From positions 1-36,062 of the forward strand of contig JAEUHY010000032.1 of NCBI GenBank assembly GCA_016795325.1: DNA of 36,062 bases, in the 5' to 3' direction. Position numbers and translations under genes: made by a program. The DNA is from Planctomycetota bacterium. GTDB lineage: Bacteria > Planctomycetota > UBA1135 > GCA-002686595. The notes beneath the pieces were generated by a model that saw only the letters and a list, made by a program, of their open reading frames with translations, ran no database searches and had not been told where the DNA came from. This document shows positions 1 to 8,737 of this stretch, piece after piece (position 1 is the first letter of the stretch; each line of letters opens with the position of its first letter).

Positions 1-1
1 C

Positions 2-283
2 GTCCGTCGGATCGACGAAGACACCAAGACCCCTGGCGGGATCATCATCCCGGACACGGCGAAGGAAAAGCCGATGCAGGGTGAGGTGATCGCCGTTGGT
101 CCCGGTGCTCGCAACGAGAAGGGCGACCTGGTCGCTCTCGACGTGAAGGTCGGAGACACCGTGCTCTTCGGCAAGTGGTCCGGCACCGAGGTGAAGCTCG
201 ATGGGACCGAACTCCTGATCATGAAGGAGTCGGACATCATGGGAATCATCGAGGGCACCACGGCCAAGAAGAAGGCCGCCTGA
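2..283 (+). CDS. groES: Co-chaperonin GroES (5' end outside the window)
   Basis: The reading frame is open from base 2 and gives the last 93 residues of a GroES 10-kDa co-chaperonin, so only a few N-terminal residues are missing. GroES is the heptameric lid that closes the GroEL folding chamber in the cytoplasm. The mobile-loop region is visible as [15 protein letters not shown], followed by the family's [15 protein letters not shown] and [12 protein letters not shown] blocks and the end segment [16 protein letters not shown] short Lys-rich tail (TTAKKKAA) extends past the usual end. groEL follows 32 bp downstream, the standard groESL operon. The GKWSGTEVK and IMKESDI wording is typical of alphaproteobacterial GroES and unusual for a planctomycete, which raises the possibility of horizontal transfer. 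Identity is certain; the donor is inference. Confidence 0.97.
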   Translation, partial: VRRIDEDTKTPGGIIIPDTAKEKPMQGEVIAVGPGARNEKGDLVALDVKVGDTVLFGKWSGTEVKLDGTELLIMKESDIMGIIEGTTAKKKAA

Positions 284-291
284 GTCCCTGA

Positions 292-1917
<1,626 letters not shown>

Positions 1918-1943
1918 TCGCGCTGCTTCGATTCGATTCGATC

Positions 1944-1978
1944 GCGGGCCGTCCGGTGCAACCCACCGGGCGGCCCGC
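1944..1978 (+). terminator. Hairpin terminator after groESL
   Basis: A 14-bp stem with one G-U pair (arms 1944-1957 and 1965-1978) closes a 7-nt loop 26 bp after the groEL stop. No T-tract follows, so it is a strong transcript-end hairpin rather than a textbook intrinsic terminator. It separates groESL from the next unit. Confidence 0.65.
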
Positions 1979-2072
1979 TGGCCATTCGGGCAGGCTGAGC
2001 GAACGGCCGCGTGCTCGCGCGCCACTCGACCCGTTTGCCGGCCGCGTGGTCACGGACCTACAGTGGTCTGGG

Positions 2073-2399
2073 ATGGATCCTCACGAACTCGCCCAGAGCC
2101 GCAGTTTGGCGTTGCACCGCGCCGTGCTGGAGCGCATCGAACACGACCCGTCGCTGCTCGACGAAGTTCGAGCGCGACTGAATGCCTGGCGTTCGGATGA
2201 GACCAAGCCCCAACACTACGTGAACGCGTGGAGCGCGCTGATGGACGGGCCCCGAGAAGCTCTGCACGCAGTGCTGACCGGAGACGACGAGCATGCGCGC
2301 GCACTGCGCCAGGCGACGCCCTTCGCCGGAGTCGTGGGGCCGCGTGAACGCTGGCGCATCTGGGCGGATGTGAAGTCCCGCGCGACTCGATCTGCATGA
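2073..2399 (+). CDS. Small partner protein of a DUF6036-type nucleotidyltransferase
   Basis: This is a 108-residue, probably all-helical soluble protein with no signal peptide or membrane segment. Recognisable stretches are a Leu/Arg-rich N-terminal helix (ALHRAVLERIEHDPSLLDE), a central HYVNAWSALMDGPREALHAV and a C-terminal TPFAGVVGPRERWRIW block. I recognise this as the small protein that commonly sits directly upstream of DUF6036 nucleotidyltransferase genes; it has no established biochemical function. Its stop codon overlaps the next start (ATGA), so the two are translationally coupled. The layout resembles toxin-antitoxin pairs that use a nucleotidyltransferase, such as AbiE or MNT/HEPN, but that is inference. 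The ATG at 2073 was chosen because upstream sequence in this frame is antisense-like and overlaps groEL. The ribosome-binding site is weak (GGG). Confidence 0.75.
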   Translation: MDPHELAQSRSLALHRAVLERIEHDPSLLDEVRARLNAWRSDETKPQHYVNAWSALMDGPREALHAVLTGDDEHARALRQATPFAGVVGPRERWRIWADVKSRATRSA

Positions 2400-2925
2400 A
2401 TCGCAGCCAGCTCGAACATCTCATTCGCGCCGCAGCCTCGATCGCGGATGACAGCGACATCGTGGTCATCGGCGCCAGGCCATCTTGGGGCAACACCCGA
2501 ACGCGCCAGCGAGCCTCCTGCGCTCGATGGAAGCGGACGTCTATCCGCTGAATGCGCCGGAGAGAGCCGACCTGATCGATGGGTCGATCGGTGAAGGCTC
2601 TCCGTTCCACGAGACCTTCGGCTACTACGCACAGGGCGTCGGACCGCGGACCGCGGTGCTCGCCCCCGGTTGGCGAGAACGCCTCATCCCGGTTCGCAAC
2701 GAGGCGACACGAGGTGCGAAAGGCTGGTGTCTGGACACGCACGACCTCGTGCTCGCCAAACTCGTGGCAGGGCGGCCGAAGGACCTGGAATTCGCGCTCG
2801 AAGCCCGGCGAGCCGCGCTCATCGAACTCGACGAGCTCCACCGTCGCTGCGCGCAACTGGATGTCGACGAGCGCCTACGACACAACGTCAACGCACGCAT
2901 CGAACGCGTTGCGCGCGACGTGTAG
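2396..2925 (+). pseudogene. DUF6036-type nucleotidyltransferase, broken by a 1-base deletion
   Basis: The frame opened at the ATG at 2396 encodes an N-terminal block (MNRSQLEHLIRAAAS, then DSDIVVIGA) that stops making sense at about 2474. The continuation lies in the adjacent frame from 2476 (QAILGQHPNAPASLLRSMEADVYPLN) and runs to the TAG at 2925. In this family the two halves join through a G-S-Q-A-I motif, the GS element of the nucleotidyltransferase fold. Here only two bases (2474-2475) stand where the Ser codon should be, so one base is missing. Downstream conserved features are intact: ADLIDGSIGEGSPFHETFGY, DTHDLVLAKLVAGRPKDLEF, and an Arg-rich C-terminal helix. There is no slippery heptamer, so programmed frameshifting is unlikely. 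It is either a recent pseudogene or a sequencing error. The start overlaps the upstream gene by 4 bp. Confidence 0.8.
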
Positions 2926-3071
2926 GCCACGTTGCGCGGCGCTCGCCGGCGCGGACCGTGACGCACTCCGGCGCCCGGCATCGCGCGCCTGGCGCCAACG
3001 TTCGAACATGCAGCGTGCGAACGAAGTAGGAGCCGCGCCGCCGCACCCGTTAGGATCGGCGCAGGCCTGCG

Positions 3072-4403
3072 ATGCACGACGAAGAACACGACGACCTCCG
3101 CCGCCAGACGCTGCGCGACTGGGCGCATTTGCTGGCCGGGCTCGCGCTCGGGCTGGCGGTCGGGATCGTGGTGTGGAAGGTCAAGCCGTGGAGCGAGGAC
3201 CAGGACCTGGTGCGCTACCGCGAAGTGCGCGACTACGTGCGCGCCAACTACGTGCGCGAGAAGGACGCGAGCGAGCTGCTCGAGCAGTCGTTGCACGGCA
3301 TGGTCGAAGCGCTCGATCCGTACTCGCGCTTCTACGGCGCGGACGAGGTTGAAGCCATGCGCCGCGAGACCTCGGGGCAGTACCGCGGCATCGGCGTCGT
3401 GTTCGCGCCGCCGGTCGCCGAAGCGCGCGTGCTGTTCACGCTTCCGCAGTCGCCGGCGCGCAAGGCGGGCATCCGCGTGGGCGACAAGCTCGTGCGCGTC
3501 GCGGGTCGCGAGGTCAGCGGGCTCGCGCCGGGCGAGTTGCGCGCGTTGCTCGGGAATCAAGACCAAGGCCCGGTTGAGGTCGCGGTGCTCGGACTCGACC
3601 AGCTCGAGCGTTCGACACGCATCGGCGCCGAAGAGCTGGTCGACCCCAGCGTGCGCCACGCGCGCATCGTCGACGGGGAACTGGGCATCGGCTACGTCGC
3701 GCTGCTGTCCTTCAGCCAAGAGACCGACGAGGAGTTCGACGCCGCGGTCGAACGCTTGCGCGCGCAGGGGCTGAAAGCGCTCGTGCTCGACCTGCGCGGC
3801 AACCTCGGCGGCGTGCTGCGCTCGGCCGTGCGCGTCGCCAACCGCTTCATGGAACGCGGGCTGATCGTGTCGCACGAGAGCCGCGAACAAACCCAGCGTT
3901 TCGAGGCCGATCCCGACCTCGCGACGCTACGCGGCATGCCGCTGGTCGTGCTCGTCGACGGCGAGTCCGCGAGCGCGAGCGAAGTGCTCGCCGCGGCGCT
4001 GCAAGAACACCGCGTGGCCGTCGTGATCGGACAGCCGACCTACGGCAAGGGCATGGTGCAACAGGTCAAGAGCTTCGGCGACGAGATGATCGTCAAGCTC
4101 GTGAGCTCGTACTACTACACGCCCTCGCACCGCAACCTTGAGCGCACCGTCGAGGGCGCGTGGTCGGTGGGCGTGATCCCCGACGTGCAGATGGCGTTGA
4201 CGCAGGCGGAGAACGAAGCGCTGCGCACTTGGCGCGCGAGCTACAGCCCGCCCGACGAAGCGCTCGCAGCGATCGCCGAGTGGGAGCGCGCCGAGGGCCG
4301 CAAGCTCGCGCCGACCGCGCCGCCCGACGCACACCTGGACGCCGCGCTCGAGTTGTTGCGCGGCCGTCCGCCCGGAACCTACGCCGAGCAAGGTCGCCCG
4401 TGA
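3072..4403 (+). CDS. S41 family C-terminal processing peptidase, membrane-anchored
   Basis: This 443-residue carboxyl-terminal processing serine protease (CtpA/Prc family) cleaves periplasmic or membrane proteins near their C-termini. A single N-terminal transmembrane segment (about residues 19-35, LLAGLALGLAVGIVVW) anchors it with the bulk outside the cytoplasm. A PDZ domain follows (about 100-175, with the RGIGVVF and PARKAGIRVGDKLVRV blocks), then the catalytic core. The Ser-Lys dyad is visible as Ser301 in GESASASE and Lys326 in TYGKGMVQ, with the family's 25-residue spacing. LDLRGNLGGVL is the conserved strand before the active site. The last ~70 residues are a charged, Ala/Pro-rich extension. 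Its stop overlaps the tsaD start by 4 bp (GTGA), implying co-translation. The substrate cannot be told from sequence. Confidence 0.95.
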   Translation: MHDEEHDDLRRQTLRDWAHLLAGLALGLAVGIVVWKVKPWSEDQDLVRYREVRDYVRANYVREKDASELLEQSLHGMVEALDPYSRFYGADEVEAMRRETSGQYRGIGVVFAPPVAEARVLFTLPQSPARKAGIRVGDKLVRVAGREVSGLAPGELRALLGNQDQGPVEVAVLGLDQLERSTRIGAEELVDPSVRHARIVDGELGIGYVALLSFSQETDEEFDAAVERLRAQGLKALVLDLRGNLGGVLRSAVRVANRFMERGLIVSHESREQTQRFEADPDLATLRGMPLVVLVDGESASASEVLAAALQEHRVAVVIGQPTYGKGMVQQVKSFGDEMIVKLVSSYYYTPSHRNLERTVEGAWSVGVIPDVQMALTQAENEALRTWRASYSPPDEALAAIAEWERAEGRKLAPTAPPDAHLDAALELLRGRPPGTYAEQGRP

Positions 4404-5440
4404 GCGAGCTCGTTCTCGGCATCGAGTCCTCGTGCGACGAAACGGCGGCGGCCGTCGTGCGCGCCGGCCGCGACATCCGCTCGTCGATCGTCGACAGCCA
4501 GGCCGAGCTGCACGCGCAGTTCGGCGGCGTGGTGCCGGAGATCGCGGGGCGCTCGCACCTGCGTTCGATCCTGCCGGTCGTCGACCGCGCGCTGCTCGAG
4601 GCCGGCGTCGAGCTGCACGAACTCGCCGCCATCGCGGTCACGAGCAAGCCCGGACTGATCGGTTCGCTGCTCGTCGGGCTCTCGACCGCGAAGGCGCTCG
4701 CCTACACGCTCGACTTGCCGCTCGTCAGCGTCGACCACATCGAAGCGCACGTGTACGCCGCGGCGATGGAGCTCGACGAAGAGCCGTATCCGTGCGTTGC
4801 GCTCGTGGTTTCCGGCGGTCACACGACGCTCTACGACGCGCGCTCGCCGCTCGAGATCGAGCGCCTCTCGAGCACACTCGACGACGCCGCGGGCGAAGCG
4901 TTCGACAAGGTCGCGCACCTGCTCGGACTGGGTTATCCGGGCGGCCCGCAGATCGCGCGCCTCGCCGAAAGCGGCGATCCCAAGCGCTTCGACTTCCCGC
5001 GTTACCGCCCGCGCGTGACACGCGGCGAAACTCCGCCGCGTTTTCCGCCGTTCTCGTTCAGCGGCCTCAAAACCGCCGTGCTCTACCACATTCGCGGCCA
5101 GAACGCGGCCGGTCCGCATCCGCCGCCCGAAGCGATCCCCCACCGCGCCGACATCGCAGCGTCGTTCGAACAGGCGGCGGTCGACGCGCTCGTCGGCCCG
5201 ACGCTCGCCGCGGCGCGCGAGCTCGGTCGCCGCACGGTGCTCGTCGGCGGCGGCGTCGCGTGCAACCGTCGACTGCGCGCAACGCTCGGCGCCGCCGCAG
5301 CCGCAGCAGGTCTGCGTGCGCACTTCCCGAGCCCGGCCTACTGCACGGACAACGCGGCGATGATCGCCGCGCTCGGTTGGCGTCGACTCGAGGCGGGCCT
5401 GGTCTCCGATCTGTACGCCGACGCGAGCCCGCGCTCCTAG
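4400..5440 (+). CDS. tsaD: tRNA N6-threonylcarbamoyladenosine transferase TsaD
   Basis: This is a 346-residue member of the Kae1/TsaD ASKHA family. It transfers the threonylcarbamoyl group to A37 of ANN-decoding tRNAs (the t6A modification) in the cytoplasm, with TsaB and TsaE. The signature start is LVLGIESSCDETAAAVV. Metal-binding His113 and His117 lie in DHIEAH, the ATP-site loop is VVSGGHTTLY, then FSFSGLKTAVLY, VLVGGGVACNRRLR and the C-terminal metal ligand in YCTDNAAMIA. GTG at 4400 is the start because the family sequence begins exactly there and it overlaps the upstream stop by 4 bp. Length is normal. Coupling to an S41 protease is unusual as an operon partner and probably reflects shared expression rather than function. 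The 3' end overlaps the opposing gene by 4 bp. Confidence 0.98.
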   Translation: MSELVLGIESSCDETAAAVVRAGRDIRSSIVDSQAELHAQFGGVVPEIAGRSHLRSILPVVDRALLEAGVELHELAAIAVTSKPGLIGSLLVGLSTAKALAYTLDLPLVSVDHIEAHVYAAAMELDEEPYPCVALVVSGGHTTLYDARSPLEIERLSSTLDDAAGEAFDKVAHLLGLGYPGGPQIARLAESGDPKRFDFPRYRPRVTRGETPPRFPPFSFSGLKTAVLYHIRGQNAAGPHPPPEAIPHRADIAASFEQAAVDALVGPTLAAARELGRRTVLVGGGVACNRRLRATLGAAAAAAGLRAHFPSPAYCTDNAAMIAALGWRRLEAGLVSDLYADASPRS

Positions 5441-6090
5441 AGCGAGGCGCCGCGCGTCAGCGCGACATCGCTCGTCGTGCAGCCAGAGGCCTCGAGCAAG
5501 CTGCGGTACCAGCGCGCGCTCTGCGCGACGTGCTCGGCGAAGCGCTCGACGCCCCACAGCACGCTGAGCGTGCTGCGCGTCGCGACGAAGGTCTTGGTGC
5601 GCTGCGCGTCCTTGACGGCGTTCGCGCACGGCCCGTCGGCGTCGAACAGGCACAGTAGACCTTCGATGTCGATCGTCTGGCCCGACGCATTGAACACGTA
5701 CTCGGCGCCTGCGCCGGCGAGCGCGAGCTTGAAGGGCGCGCGCGCCAATCCGAGGTCGACGACGCTGATCGGCAAGCCGCTGTGCAACGAAACCGCGTTG
5801 CACGCGTCGACGGCGAGGTTGATCTTCGGCAGCCCGCCTTCTTCTGCAGCGCGCGCCAGGTACTCCGACGACGGCTTGCCGCGGCCGGTCGGCTTGTAGC
5901 CGCCGTGGCGCAGCAGATCGCGCACGGCGCCGCGGAGTTCCTCGCTGCGTTGCACGGGCGCCGCGGCACCGGCGGAGTGGAACGCGAGCACCTGCGCGCT
6001 GCTCTCGAGCTCACCGAGCGGGCGCGGAAAGTGGGTCACGAAGGCCGCGGCGCACAGCAGCGGGTGGGGTTCGACGAGGAGCGCTTCCAT
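5437..6090 (-). CDS. B3/B4 tRNA-binding domain protein
   Basis: This 217-residue cytoplasmic protein matches the stand-alone B3/B4 domain found in the beta subunit of phenylalanyl-tRNA synthetase, where it recognises and edits mischarged tRNA. Visible core blocks are the RHGGYKPTGRGKPSSEYL segment and INLAVDACNAVSLHSGLPIS, followed by GAEYVFNASGQTIDIEGLL and CANAVKDAQRTKTF. These follow the order seen in free B3/4 proteins. Such proteins are thought to act in trans editing or amino-acid binding, but the substrate is not established. The ATG at 6090 fits the family start. The gene is convergent with tsaD (4-bp tail overlap) and divergent from the SpsF-like gene. No signal peptide is seen. Confidence 0.88.
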   Translation of the reverse strand: MEALLVEPHPLLCAAAFVTHFPRPLGELESSAQVLAFHSAGAAAPVQRSEELRGAVRDLLRHGGYKPTGRGKPSSEYLARAAEEGGLPKINLAVDACNAVSLHSGLPISVVDLGLARAPFKLALAGAGAEYVFNASGQTIDIEGLLCLFDADGPCANAVKDAQRTKTFVATRSTLSVLWGVERFAEHVAQSARWYRSLLEASGCTTSDVALTRGASL

Positions 6091-6226
6091 GCGCGAATTG
6101 GAGCGGCGCCGATCGCACGGCGCCAGCGCGCGCTACGAATCGGGAAAGCGAAGCGTGGGATGCTCAAGCTCGGCGCGCGCACGGCCGACGCAACTTCCCC
6201 GCCGCAACCCCGGCGGCCCCACCGCC

Positions 6227-6949
6227 ATGCGTTACGAAAAGGTCGTCGCCATCGTCCTCGCCCGCGTCGACAACGCCGGGCTGCCCGGCAAGGTGCTGCT
6301 GCCGATCGGCGGCGCGAGCGTGCTCGAACACGTCGTCGCGCGCGTGCAACGCATGCAGCGCATCGACGGCTTCTTGGTCGCCACGACGACGGCGACCGCG
6401 GACGACGCGATCGAGGAACTCGCTCGTCGGCGCGGCTGGGCGTGTTACCGCGGCGCGGCCGACGACGTGCTCGAGCGCTGCGTGCGCGCGGCCCAAGGCT
6501 GCGGCGCGGACCACGTCGTGCTCGTCGACGGCGACTGCCCAATGCTCTCGTGGCAAGAGGCCGACCGCAGCATCGACTTGCACCAACGCTGCGCTGCGCA
6601 GCTCACCCACAACCTCGCCGCGCGCGGCAGCCGCATGCCGCGCGGCGGAGGCTGTGAAGTGCTCGAGGTCGGAGCGCTGCTCACCGCGCACACCGAAGCG
6701 AACGACGAGCTCGAGCGCCGTCGGCCGACGGAGTTCCTGCACCGCCGTCCGGCGCGCTTCCGCATCGTCGCGCGGCGCGCGCCGCCCGAGCTCGAACGTC
6801 CGGAGCTGTGCCTGTCGGTCGAAGGTCCCGAGGACCTCGAGCGGCTGCGCTGGGTGCAGCGCTGGGCAGGCGAGGGCGAGTGCGTGGCGCTGGAACGTGC
6901 GCTGCAGCTCCTGCGGCAACGACCGCTCGAAAGTCGTTCGAGCTTCTAG
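6227..6949 (+). CDS. SpsF-like cytidylyltransferase / NTP transferase
   Basis: This 240-residue protein of the CMP-sugar cytidylyltransferase fold (SpsF/NeuA-like) would activate a sugar as its nucleotide derivative for surface polysaccharide or glycan synthesis in the cytoplasm. The N-terminal nucleotide-binding loop reads ARVDNAGLPGKVLLPIGG; SpsF proteins usually have an Arg before LPGK, and here it is Gly. Further blocks are FLVATTTATADDAIEEL, CYRGAADDVLERCVRAA and the metal-binding VLVDGDCPML. The ATG at 6227 was chosen because the family sequence starts there; upstream codons in frame are not conserved. The C-terminal half (FLHRRPARFRIV and LCLSVEGPEDLERL) resembles SpsF tails that bind the sugar acceptor. 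There is no linked glycan operon, so the substrate is unknown. Confidence 0.82.
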   Translation: MRYEKVVAIVLARVDNAGLPGKVLLPIGGASVLEHVVARVQRMQRIDGFLVATTTATADDAIEELARRRGWACYRGAADDVLERCVRAAQGCGADHVVLVDGDCPMLSWQEADRSIDLHQRCAAQLTHNLAARGSRMPRGGGCEVLEVGALLTAHTEANDELERRRPTEFLHRRPARFRIVARRAPPELERPELCLSVEGPEDLERLRWVQRWAGEGECVALERALQLLRQRPLESRSSF

Positions 6950-7363
6950 CTTCCTGCGCTCCGGGGCGCCTCCGCGAGATCCGGCGGCCAGGCGCTCCGC
7001 ACAGCATCGCCGTCGCTCCGAGCTTCGTGCCGGGCGCACGCCTTCGTGTCGTCTCGTCGAACCTTCGTACGAGACAGCTCCGGCCGAAGGACTTCCGGAG
7101 CAAGGAACGCCTCGGGTTCGAGGACAGGCTCCGCAGGGAACCGGCGCTCCGTCGCGCCGGCCCCAAAACACACGTCGCGCAGCGCCGATGCAGCCCGTGC
7201 GTTGATCGACGACTCGGCGCACTCGACCGGGAAGCGGACGTGCGCTCGAGACGAGCCTTCGGATGCTGGTCGAGTTGGACGCGGCGCGATGGCGCTGCGC
7301 CGACCGCGCTGCTAAACAGGCGCGCGTGGATCACGCCGCCCTCCGAGCTTCGCCGCGCACGGC
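6950..7363. other. Gene-free spacer with a run of hairpins
   Basis: I see no credible gene in these ~410 bp; frames here lack family-like sequence. The stretch holds consecutive perfect inverted repeats: 7-bp arms at 7051-7057/7069-7075, 7-bp arms at 7077-7083/7095-7101 (one base away), 5-bp arms at 7110-7114/7119-7123, 7-bp arms at 7141-7147/7154-7160, and 6-bp arms at 7282-7287/7297-7302. The first may end the SpsF-like transcript. The rest could be a structured 5' leader of the symporter gene or a small RNA, although high GC makes chance hairpins common. Confidence 0.45.
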
Positions 7364-8737
7364 ATGAACTTCGTGCTGCTCGCGCTCGGCGCGTACATCG
7401 CCCTGCAGCTGGTGATCGGCGCGGTCGTGTCGCGCCGCATCCACAGCGAGGATGACTACCTGCTCGCCGGCCGAAGCCTGGGCTATCGACTCGCGACCTT
7501 CTCCATCTTCGCGACCTGGTTCGGCGCAGAGACGTGCGTCGACGCGGCCGGGCGCGTGTACGCCGACGGGCTCTCCTACAACTCGACCGAGCCCTTCGCC
7601 TACGGCGTTGCGATGGTGCTGACCGGGCTGCTGATCGCCGTCCCGCTGCACCGCGCGCGCGTCACGACGCTGGCGGACTTCTACCGCCAGCGCTTCTCCG
7701 GCTCCGTCGAGCGGCTCGCGGCGCTGGTGATGATCCCCAGCTCGGTCTTCTGGGCCGCCGCGCAGATCCGCGCCTTCGGCCACGTGCTCGCCAGTGCATC
7801 GGGCGTCGAGCTCGAACCCGCGATGCTCATCGCCGCCGGCGTCGTCGTGGTGTACACGGTCTTCGGCGGACTGCTCGCCGACGCGATCACCGACCTCGTG
7901 CAGGGCTTCGCGCTCATCGTCGGACTGGTCGCGATGCTGATCGGCATCGCGAGCGACTTCGGCGGCCTGGCGAGCGCGCTCGACTCGATCGATCTCTCGC
8001 TGATCAAGCTGCGCCCCGAACAGAACGCGGGCTGGCTCTCGATCGCCGAGAGCTGGGCGCTGCCGATCCTGGGCTCCTTCGTCGCGCAGGAGCTGCTGCA
8101 GCGTGTCTGCGCGTCGCGCACGCACGTCGTCGCGCAGCGCTCTACGATCGCCGCGGGCGTGGCGTACACGCTCGTCGGCTCGATCCCCGTCGCGCTCGGA
8201 CTGATCGCCGCCTCGAACGGCGTGCTGGTCGACGACGCCGAACAAGTTCTGCCGCACCTCGCGCGCGAGCGGCTCTCGACGCTCGGCTACGTGCTCTTCG
8301 CGGGCGCGCTCGTGTCGGCGATCCTCTCGACCGTCGACAGCACGCTGCTGGTCGCTGCGTCGCTCTTCTCGCGCAACCTCGTCGGTCCGCTGCTTCCGAG
8401 CGCGAGCGACGCGAGCAAGATTCGCATCGCGCGCATCGGCGTCGGAGTTTTCGGCCTGCTGGCGCTCGCGCTCGCCTTCCGCTTCGACAGCGTCGGCGAG
8501 CTGATCGACATCACCAACGGCTTCGGCAGCGCCGGGCTGCTCGTGATCCTGATGTTCGGCCTCTACAGCCGCATCGGCGGTCCGCGCGCGGCGCTCGCGG
8601 CGCTGGTGCTCGGCGTCGTCGTCTACCTCGCCACCGCACTCGCGCAGGCCGAGTACGTGTACCTGCCGGCCGTCGGCGCGGCGCTCGCGGGCTACCTGCT
8701 CGTCGCGCCGTTCGAGCGCCGCACTAGCGCTGCGTAG
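7364..8737 (+). CDS. Sodium:solute symporter (SSS family)
   Basis: This 457-residue inner-membrane protein has about a dozen hydrophobic segments and belongs to the sodium:solute symporter family (PutP/PanF/SGLT type), which couples Na+ influx to uptake of a small solute. The N-terminus opens with a membrane span and then EDDYLLAGRSLGY, the usual family phrase. TWFGAETCVDAAG lies in the first core helix, VYTVFGGLLADAITDLVQGF is the SSS signature, and ALVSAILSTVDSTLLVAAS contains the Ser/Thr residues that form the Na2 site in the family. Length is slightly short of PutP. The substrate cannot be assigned. The ATG at 7364 starts directly at the first helix and has no visible Shine-Dalgarno site. 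The tail overlaps the opposing S10 peptidase by 14 bp. Confidence 0.95.
   Translation: MNFVLLALGAYIALQLVIGAVVSRRIHSEDDYLLAGRSLGYRLATFSIFATWFGAETCVDAAGRVYADGLSYNSTEPFAYGVAMVLTGLLIAVPLHRARVTTLADFYRQRFSGSVERLAALVMIPSSVFWAAAQIRAFGHVLASASGVELEPAMLIAAGVVVVYTVFGGLLADAITDLVQGFALIVGLVAMLIGIASDFGGLASALDSIDLSLIKLRPEQNAGWLSIAESWALPILGSFVAQELLQRVCASRTHVVAQRSTIAAGVAYTLVGSIPVALGLIAASNGVLVDDAEQVLPHLARERLSTLGYVLFAGALVSAILSTVDSTLLVAASLFSRNLVGPLLPSASDASKIRIARIGVGVFGLLALALAFRFDSVGELIDITNGFGSAGLLVILMFGLYSRIGGPRAALAALVLGVVVYLATALAQAEYVYLPAVGAALAGYLLVAPFERRTSAA

Noticed and set aside
2470..2480. Programmed ribosomal frameshift in the nucleotidyltransferase
   Set aside because: There is no slippery heptamer or stimulatory structure at the junction, and the missing base removes a conserved motif residue.
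5437..5440. Possible mis-assembly at the tsaD and B3/B4 gene overlap
   Set aside because: Both proteins have natural ends. Short tail-to-tail overlaps recur in this window (8724-8737 and 26077-26091), so it is ordinary compact packing.
7110..7123. tRNA T-arm-like sequence (GGTTCGAGG)
   Set aside because: It is a simple 5-bp hairpin. No acceptor, D or anticodon arms can be built around it.
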